The position numbers and the translations under genes are program-made. This document shows positions 57,499 to 64,000 of a stretch of 64,000 bases of DNA, piece after piece. The stretch comes from Nannobrachium achirus (taxonomy: Eukaryota; Chordata; Actinopteri; Myctophiformes; Myctophidae), in contig OY997661.1 of assembly GCA_963921795.1 (NCBI GenBank), forward strand, positions 41,824,466-41,888,465. Reading direction: 5' to 3'. Numbering within the stretch: the first letter of the stretch is position 1; each line of letters begins with the position of its first letter. The notes beneath the pieces were generated by a model. It saw only the letters and a list, made by a program, of their open reading frames with translations. It made no database searches and was not told the origin of the DNA.

Positions 57499-57983
57499 GT
57501 ACAGTAGATATCATATCTTGATCTTTTTATTTGTTAGATTTTTTGATCCTCCCTCGTCTCTGGAAAACAACACAAATTATGGGGCTTACGCAAAAAACAT
57601 TTCCCACGCCTTTACATCTGCAAACCAGGCCTGACTTAATCGCTGGTGGGTGGGATATTGGGTTCCAACCAAATACGAATAATCATGATAATAGATTCAT
57701 TTGAGATATCAAAACTATTTAGGTTAATTTTGATGATCTTTTCTTTTATCTTTTTATTTTACCATCTTTAAACAGCAGTGGTTGGGAACACCTGGGGTCT
57801 GTGTCCTTGTGGTGGTTCCAACTGGGGGTCCCCCAGCTATGGATAGTTAGGAACCAAATGGACCATTACAGTTTTGGAACTCTGACAGTGTACAAATGGA
57901 ACCAAATAGACCCTTAACGGTCCGTTTGGACCTCTGAGGGTATACAGTACAGTACACCCTTATTTATGGGGGTCTGTGGCTTA

Positions 57984-58405
57984 AAGCAGTGGTTCTCAAC
58001 CTGTAGGTCAGGACCCCCAGGGGGGTCCCCACAATATTTTGGGGGGTCTCCAGATGATTAACTTAATGTGCAACATTGTTTTTTCACTCAACAGTAAACA
58101 AACCAGCATTAAGTTTATGTGTATAAAGGGCAAATTACTAAAGTAACCATTTTGGGGACTTTTTAATACCTCTAAAATAACAAATTAAATATTGGTCAAA
58201 TTGTCAAATATTAGAGGCAGAAATTGTTAAAATAGCCGATCTACATGCTCACAACGCCTCGCAACGCGAGGTGTTGTGAGCATGCTTCACAATGCTTCAC
58301 AATAGAACCGTGTTATACAAAATGTAATGCCTCGGCTCTTAGTGTTTGTAGGATAAGGGGGGTCCCCAGTTAAAATATGATTATTTTGGGGGTCAGAACC
58401 ACTAA
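57984..58405 (+). mobile_element. Family Q hAT-like element
   Basis: The ends are CAGTGGTTCTCAACCTGTAG and TCAGAACCACT. A hairpin with CTACATGCTCAC arms lies at 58225-58285, one arm partly replaced. It merges at its right edge with a family S fragment starting AAAGGAGTAGTTCACCCC. Confidence 0.7.
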
Positions 58406-58788
58406 AGGAGTAGTTCACCCCAAAATGACTTTTTTTTCTATCGTCGTAGTTTTAGTCGACGAAATCAGCACTGGTTGATGAACACACACAAAGACCCTCT
58501 CATAGTTGACTCCAGAACCAAACCATGAAAAAAAAACTGTCTCTGTGTATGCCCGATGATGTCAAATGCGTCTCTTTCCATTTCATTTAACTCTGAGAAT
58601 GTACGGATGTTTTTTTCGATAACACTGAGGATAATACTGTGGACTGTGAATGCTATGATGAGTCATGTGTCTGCCACGCTCGCATTTTCCACCTCTCAGG
58701 AGATTCATGGAGGATTCGTGTTGTGACCTGATTGATTGCAAGCTGTGGAATAACAGACACAAGTTTTGTCATTCACAATGGAAGAGCT

Positions 58789-59359
58789 CAGGGGTGTACC
58801 GCCAAATTCTGGGCCCTGGCTTGTGGGCACAAGGATTCTCTCACATTTTATGCTTTAACTATTGGAAAATAGCAGATATACAAGCTCGCAGCGCGGCACC
58901 GAGTGCCGCACTGCGAGCACCGCACTGCGAGCTTGTAGATCTGCTATTTCTGAAAAATCTTGTCTTTGAATATTTCAAATCCTTCTAAGGTTTTTTGAAA
59001 AAAACTGATGTTTCTATGTCAGTGGTGTTCAAACATTTTCAATTGAAGGACCCCCAAAATTATATGTATTTGGCACAGACTCCCATCTCAAAATATTTAC
59101 TTCCAGGGACCCCCCCAGAAGCAAAATTTGAGTTACAAATGTTCGCTTAAAAATAAATGCTGTATTCAAAGATTTGCACACATTTTCACGACTTTTCAAA
59201 AACAGCAGATCTACAAGCTCGCAGCGCGGCACTCGGTGCCGCGCTGTGAGCTTGTAGATCTGCTATTTTTCAATAGCTAAAGTGTAAAATAATTAAGGCC
59301 CCTCCACCTTGGGCCCTAGTAACTGAGTCCCACTTTTTTCCCCCCTTGTGACGCCCCTG
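58789..59359 (+). mobile_element. Family A2 hAT-like element
   Basis: The ends are CAGGGGTGTACCGCC and TTGTGACGCCCCTG. Hairpins lie at 58858-58950 (with a duplicated CACCGCACTGCGAG step) and 59195-59275. No clear target duplication was seen. Confidence 0.75.
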
Positions 59360-59370
59360 CTCACAGTCAA

Positions 59371-60031
59371 TAGTGGCGTTTCCATAAACTTATTCGAATT
59401 AGGGAAGCGAATTATCAGAAATGCGCTTTAAGACAAAGCGAATTTAGCCCGTTTCCATTAAACTGGTGAAATGCGATTCTTGGGAGATCCTGCCTGGGTC
59501 CGTCTGACCGACCTGCTGTAAACACTTCCCGCGGGCTTGCACACAGTGCACAGAGCTGGGATGGGGCTGAACTTTTCAGACCAAGAGACGTGAGGGCACT
59601 GCTGTGACTCGCTGCACACGCATCCCGACCCAGAGCCAGTCGCAACGCACCGCCGCGGAGAAAGTACGGCCGGCGGGAGCACAGGCCTGTGCAACACGGT
59701 GTGATGACGAAGGGTCACTCCGTGTTTAACAACCGGTTTGTTTTGTAGGCTAACGCTATGCAATGGACGTTAATCAAGCGGCGGGGGAAAGTGTTATAGG
59801 AGGACGATATGGACCAGAACGTCATATATTATTCGCATTTATTGTCTGACCCGTTTTCATTCACTTATGCGCATTTAGTTTATTCGATTAAGCCTCAAAA
59901 TCCTCCTCCTCCAAGCGGATAATCTTTTTTGCGGATAATGAATGTTTATTCGCATTTTGAAGTGTTTCCATAAAAACATTTTGCGAATAAGCCGTTAATG
60001 CGCAAAAAGTAGCTTTATGGAAACGCCACTA
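59371..60031. mobile_element. Family T element with GTTTCCATAAA ends
   Basis: The ends TAGTGGCGTTTCCATAAA and TTTATGGAAACGCCACTA are perfect inverted repeats. The interior is rich in TTATTCGCATTT words. The superfamily and target duplication are unclear. It ends 64 bp before the next col18a1 exon. Confidence 0.8.
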
Positions 60032-60095
60032 TAGTGTATGTGTTTGTGTGTTTGTGTGTGTGTGTGCGTGTGTGTGTGTGTGTGTGCACGTGCAG

Positions 60096-60176
60096 GGTGC
60101 CATCGCCATGTTGAAAGTGGTGGGGAACCCTCAGGCCGCGGAGCGCCTCTGCGACGACGAGGACGACCCTGATGCT
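60096..60176 (+). CDS. col18a1: Collagen XVIII exon: end of TSPN domain and acidic linker
   Basis: Twenty-seven codons, phase 0 at both ends: GAIAMLKVVGNPQAAERLC followed by the acidic DDEDDPDA. This continues directly from ...DPDRYQ and matches the known collagen XVIII pattern of a short hydrophobic strand, a cysteine and an acidic run. The acceptor is a TG repeat ending GCACGTGCAG rather than a pyrimidine tract. The donor is GCT|GTGAGT. Confidence 0.85.
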
Positions 60177-61417
60177 GTGAGTATTTCCCGTGTTGTAAAT
60201 GAAAAAGAACTTTCCTCAAATATTTCACGCGCCACTCTTTGCCGACTGTCGCAGCAAATCGCTAATCGCCATAGACAATAATGCATGGATCCACACCACT
60301 CCCTCAGAACGTAGAGACTTCCAGACATGGTGTGAAATTGAATTTGGCATTGTACTGTAGCTCGCCTGAACCCCTGCCCGGGTTCGATTCCCGCCGGGGG
60401 ACGCTGTGGGCGCTGGGGGGCGTGTTCTCTTCTCTGCGACATCACAGTTAGTGCTGTCACAAACATTACATAATCGTCTAATCGCAATTATTTTACATAA
60501 TCACAAATATTTTACATAATCACAAATATTTTGTCATAATCGTGAATGTTTAAAAATGTTCATACATTTACAAAAATGTTCAGAAATAGTGGAAATAGCC
60601 GATCTGCAAGCTCACAACGCGTCGCATCGCGACGCGTTGTGAGCTTGTAGATCGGCTATTTCCACGATGTTATTTTTTAAGTATAAGTATCTGCCATTTT
60701 TTAAGTATCACTTCAGTATAACTTCAAAGCCTGAAAGCCAAACAGAAATGTAATTATCAACGACAAAAACACATTTAAATCGTTAATCGCAATTATTTGA
60801 GTGACAATTAATTGTCATGTAAAATGTCATATTGTGACATCCCTATAATCACAGTGCCCATACCCTCGGTGGGGTTGGCAAAAGGGTCTTTCTGTGTGGA
60901 GTTTGCATGTTCTCCCCGTGTTCCCTAGGGTAGGTACCCTCATAGATATAAAAAGGTAGATACCTCAGCCACCGCTGCAGTTCATTGGAGCGACCTGTAA
61001 CAACTGGAGGCTGGACGCCCGGACGTGCGGAGTCAAAATGAATACTGGCCAATCACAGTGCGTCTGTTCCGGGACTTATCAGTTCAGTTCAGCAGAGCTT
61101 TATTGGCATGTTTCCATCCAGTTCCAGCTGTTCTTAGAAACTGCGTACGAAAAGAGTCTGATTGGCCTACCAACTTCTGTTTCTGTGTCCCATCTGTATC
61201 GCCTCAAGATGTAGATGCCCCAGAGCCTAAGGTCTTTGGGTACCCCCGGTACCCCCACAAAACACATGCAGGGCTCTCCCCAGGTTGGCAGAGGGAGAGT
61301 AGCGGCCAGGATTACAGCTTGGGCAATTTTTGGCACTGGGTGAAAAATGGGTTACAAAATCGTGGGATAGAAAATAAATAAAAAATGGCTGACACATCTC
61401 CCCATTCTCTCTCTCAG
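60177..61417 (+). other. col18a1: col18a1 intron with family B element and tRNA-like fragment
   Basis: Donor GTGAGT, acceptor TCTCTCTCTCAG, phase 0. It contains family B (60449-60845) and a GGTTCGATTCC B-box-like word at 60381-60391 without a matching upstream box. The rest (60850-61410) is unclassified. Confidence 0.75.
60449..60845 (+). mobile_element. Family B hAT-like element with complete hairpin
   Basis: The ends are TAGTGCTGTCAC and GTGACATCCCTA. ATCACAGT occurs at 60441-60448 and, two bases past the right end, at 60848-60855. A nearly perfect hairpin at 60589-60665 is bounded by GTGGAAATAGCC and GGCTATTTCCAC. Confidence 0.85.
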
Positions 61418-61477
61418 GGATCAGGCGATTTTGGGAGTGGAGATGGGGACAGAAGACAGACTAGTCCCAGAGTGAAG
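61418..61477 (+). CDS. col18a1: Collagen XVIII exon: Ser-Gly-rich linker
   Basis: Twenty codons (GSGDFGSGDGDRRQTSPRVK), phase 0. Acidic Ser-Gly dipeptides of this kind are known glycosaminoglycan attachment sites in collagen XVIII. The acceptor CTCTCTCTCAG is strong. The donor AAG|GTCTGT is weaker but keeps phase with 63469. Confidence 0.7.
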
Positions 61478-61612
61478 GTCTGTCTTTATATTACCGTCTC
61501 TCTGTCTGTCACTCTGTCCACAGATCTGTCCACCAGTGGGTGCTGAAAACACCAAAAACAAACGTGGGCAGAAACACATCCTCAGCTGTAGTCTCCACCT
61601 CTATGGTTTTCA

Positions 61613-61731
61613 TGTCTTGTCTTGTCTTGTCTTGTCTTGTCTTGTCTTGTCTTGTCTTGTCTTGTCTTGTCTTGTCTTGTCTTGTCTTGTCTTGTCTTGT
61701 CTTGTCTTGTCTTGTCTTGTCTTGTCTTGTT
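61613..61731. repeat. (TGTCT)n pentanucleotide microsatellite
   Basis: About 23-24 uninterrupted TGTCT units. They create long pseudo-frames on both strands that are not genes. Confidence 0.98.
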
Positions 61732-61821
61732 CTCCTCTGATCTGTCCATGTTCTGGTCTCTCATCTCGTTTGTCTTGTTCCACTCTGCTCCTCTGTATTT
61801 CCGTCCCACAGACCACCCTAC

Positions 61822-62230
61822 TAGGGCTGTCACAATCATTACATAATTGTCTAATCGCAATTATTTGACATAATCGCGATTATCTTTCATAATCGTCATA
61901 ATCGTTTCCATGTTGAAAAATGTTTATATATTTTTTTTTTAAGTAAAAAATTGTGGAAATAGACGATCTACAAGCTCACAACGATGCGACGCGTTGTGAG
62001 CTTGTAGATCGGCTATTTCCACTGTTCTTTTTTAACTATAAAGTTGTCAAATATGTCAGTAATTTCTTTGTATATTAGGTTATGTGTCATATTTACCATG
62101 TGCGACTTCAAAGCCTAAAAGCCAAAAAGAAATGTAATTGTCAACAACAAAAACACAATTAAATCATTAATCGCAATTATTTGAGTGACAATTAATCGTC
62201 ATGTAAAATGTCATGATCGTGACAGCCCTA
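61822..62230 (+). mobile_element. Family B hAT-like element
   Basis: The ends TAGGGCTGTCAC and GTGACAGCCCTA are perfect inverted repeats, flanked by CACCCTAC / CACTCTTC, a decayed 8-bp duplication. The hairpin is at 61953-62022. Confidence 0.85.
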
Positions 62231-62276
62231 CACTCTTCTATCTAACTCTGCTCCTCTGTATTTCTGTCCCACAGAC

Positions 62277-62813
62277 CAGGGGTTCCCAAACTCTCAGGGC
62301 ACCCCATGAATATTTTTTTAATCCGAGGCACCCCTACATTATAATTTTCCACTCCCAGCACCTTATATTTATAGCATATCGTCATTGTCACCCGACAGAA
62401 ACCGTTCATTTTGTATTTATCATCTATACTATAACATGTACTAAACTAGTGAAAACAGCAGATCTACAGGCACACAACGCCTCGCGATGGGAGGCGTTGT
62501 GTGCTTGTAGATCGGCTGTTTTCACTAGTTTTGTGCGACAGTCTTGTATGATGAAGCAGGGCCTTGTTTTACCAAAACACATACACATTTCAAACTTGGA
62601 GATACAAGGTTTCTGTCCGACAGTGATTATGTTGCGAGGAAAACGTTGAGATAATAGCCATTTTGGTTAGAACTGACTGAAAATAACGTTGTACTTGAAG
62701 TTTAAGATGATACTAAATATTTTTCAAGTGTCCACATGAATTCCAAATATTATCAAATTATCTTGCCGTCGCGGCACCCCAGGGTGCCCCGCCACCCACT
62801 TTGAAAACCCCTG
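62277..62813 (+). mobile_element. Family J hAT-like element inserted at a splice-acceptor copy
   Basis: The ends CAGGGGTTCCCAAAC and CTTTGAAAACCCCTG lie within the perfect 8-bp duplication CCACAGAC (62269-62276 and 62814-62821), which spans an acceptor CCACAG|AC. The nested family I hairpin is at 62449-62528. Confidence 0.9.
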
Positions 62814-62880
62814 CCACAGACAACCCCTCTATCTAACTCTGCTCCTTTGTATTTATGTCCTACAGACCACCCCTCTATCT

Positions 62881-63424
62881 CAGGGGTTTTCAAAGTGGGT
62901 GACGAGGAACCCTGGGGTGCCGTGACGGCAGTCCAGGGGTGCCGCGAGATCATTTGATAATACTTGGAATTTATTTGGACACTTGAACAAATATTTATCA
63001 TTTTAAACTTGAAGTACAAAGTTATTTTCAGTCAGTTCTAACCAAAATGGCTATTATCTCAACGTTTTCCTTGCAACATAATCACCAAAATATCGTCACT
63101 GTTGGGCAGAAACCTCATATTTCCAAGTTTCAACTGTGTCTTTTGGTAAAGTAAAGCCCTGCTTCATCATACAAGACCGTCGCACAAAACTAGTGAAAAC
63201 AGCCGATCTACAAGCACACAACGCCTTGTGATGCGAGGCGTTGTAGATCTGCTGTTTTCACTAGTTTAGTACATTTTTAGATGATAAATGCGAAACGGTT
63301 TTGGACATACAAGGTTTCCACCCGAAAACGACAATATTCTATAAATATAAGGTGCTGGGACTCGTGAAAATTATAATGTAGGGGTGCCTCGGATTACACA
63401 AATATTCATGGGGTGCCCTGAGAC
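62881..63424 (-). mobile_element. Family J hAT-like element, reverse copy
   Basis: It starts CAGGGGTTTTCAAAGTGGG and ends GGGTGCCCTGAGAC without the last bases of the terminal repeat. CTATCT words flank both sides. The nested family I hairpin is at 63192-63265, with one arm shortened. Confidence 0.8.
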
Positions 63425-63468
63425 TAACTATCTATCTAACTCTGCTCCTCTGTATTTCCGTCCCACAG

Positions 63469-63550
63469 ACCACCCCTCCGTCTCGAGTTCAGCCGGTGCC
63501 AGAGCCCAGCCTGACATCATCAAAGGGCTCCAGAGTCTCAGCAGGCTCAG
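63469..63550 (+). CDS. col18a1: Collagen XVIII exon: Pro/Ser/Thr-rich linker
   Basis: Twenty-seven codons plus one base, beginning TTPPSRVQPVPEPSL and ending SAGS. The composition fits the variable linker between the TSPN domain and the first collagenous stretch. The acceptor GTCCCACAG enters in phase 0. The donor CAG|GTATGA leaves in phase 1. The collagenous exons lie beyond the window. Confidence 0.75.
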
Positions 63551-64000
63551 GTATGAGCACTAAATCACTCGCGGCGGTCGTGTGTAGTTTATCTTTACAT
63601 GGATTTAGTCGGCTGCACTTAGAGTAAATATGGGCAGATTTAGCTCAACGTTCATGGTGGTCGAAAGCTTTCGAAAGGAAATGTCTAAATATGAAGGAAG
63701 GGGGTCGCACACTTGGGGCTGTCACTGTCATTTTACATGACGATTAATTGTCTCTCAAATAATTGCAATTAACAATTTAATTGTGTTTTTGTCGTTGACA
63801 ATTACATATCTGTTTGGCTTGTAGGCTTTGAAGTTGCACATGGCAGATATGACACATAACCTAAATATACAAAGAAATGAAGGACATATTTGACAGCTAC
63901 ACTTTAAAAAGAACATTGATAGTGGAAATAGCCGATCTACAAGCTCACAACACGTCGCGATTGGCTATTTCCACTATGTTTTGAATGTTTGGACATTTTT
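63551..64000 (+). other. col18a1: col18a1 intron, incomplete, with family B start
   Basis: The intron continues past the window edge. From about 63716 it holds a family B copy in reverse orientation, beginning GGGGCTGTCACTGTCATTTT. It has a hairpin at 63921-63975 that has lost most of one arm. Confidence 0.75.

Larger units (their letters stand above)
51490..60095 (+). other. col18a1: col18a1 intron after the TSPN exons (8.6 kb)
   Basis: Donor GTAACG, acceptor GTGTGCACGTGCAG, phase 0. The interior is a nest of transposons listed separately. No extra exon was recognised. Confidence 0.8.
61478..63468 (+). other. col18a1: col18a1 intron with repeated acceptor segment
   Basis: Donor GTCTGT, acceptor TTTCCGTCCCACAG. 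It holds a TGTCT pentanucleotide tract, family B and two family J elements. These separate four copies of a roughly 46-bp acceptor-bearing unit. Confidence 0.65.

Noticed and set aside
60370..60410. tRNA gene
   Set aside because: A B-box word GGTTCGATTCC is present, but no A box at normal distance and no cloverleaf could be formed.
61524..61608. Possible extra coding exon after a strong acceptor (TCACTCTGTCCACAG)
   Set aside because: It would leave an intron of only 46 bp after the 61477 donor. It lacks a good donor, and its frame is not needed, since 61477 and 63469 already join in phase 0.
61536..61868. 110-residue frame rich in LSCLV repeats
   Set aside because: It is a translation of the TGTCT microsatellite in an intron.
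2571..63975. CRISPR array or bacterial-type repeat system to explain the regular palindromes
   Set aside because: The palindromes are dispersed inside transposons without uniform spacers, and the host is clearly an animal genome.

Overview
The window looks like teleost fish chromosomal DNA. It carries intron-split vertebrate-type coding sequence with GT-AG boundaries, very dense non-autonomous DNA transposons of several superfamilies, long CA/TG microsatellites and a tRNA-derived SINE. I cannot name the species. No bacterial operon, CRISPR array, rRNA or intact tRNA gene is visible.

One gene is supported, on the + strand: the 5' part of a collagen XVIII gene (col18a1). Five coding exons are recognised. 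19418-20303 encodes a signal peptide, a low-complexity N-terminal region and a ten-cysteine Frizzled domain. 50106-50518 and 51355-51489 encode the thrombospondin-N/laminin-G-like (TSPN) domain. 60096-60176 encodes the end of TSPN and an acidic stretch. 61418-61477 and 63469-63550 encode a Ser-Gly-rich and Pro/Ser/Thr-rich linker that precedes the collagenous region outside the window. All phases agree across the five introns (1, 0, 0, 0, 0, then phase 1 out of the last exon). The exons are GC-rich islands in AT-rich, repeat-filled DNA.

The best single result is the 836-bp intron at 50519-51354 inside the TSPN domain. It is essentially one hAT-type element (828 bp, 18-bp perfect terminal repeats, 8-bp target duplication CAGGTGAC). 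The left duplicate copy supplies the donor CAG|GTGAC and the right copy supplies the acceptor CAG|GTGAC, so splicing restores the uninterrupted reading frame exactly. This reads as an intron created by a DNA transposon.

The second result is a palindromic core, roughly GC[A/C]GATCTACAAGCTC...GAGCTTGTAGATC[G/T]GC inside AAAATA/TATTTT edges. It recurs about 45-50 times in the window and sits in the middle of many otherwise unrelated element families (piggyBac-like TTAA elements and several hAT families with different termini). The two arms co-vary by family, and the edges mirror family-specific flanking sequence. One family has both filled copies and an apparent empty copy. I suggest a parasitic foldback or a hairpin-templated copying process that invades transposons; this is inference.

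Layout: 1-19198 upstream repeat nest with no gene recognised; 19199-19417 probable 5' region of the long-isoform promoter; 19418-20303 first exon; 20304-50105 a 29.8-kb intron full of nested elements; 50106-51489 TSPN exons with the transposon intron; 51490-60095 an 8.6-kb intron; 60096-63550 three short exons, with a four-fold repeated splice-acceptor segment invaded by transposons; 63551-64000 intron. Family letters used below (A, A2, B, C, D, E, F, G, H, I, J, K, L, M, etc.) are working labels for this window only.
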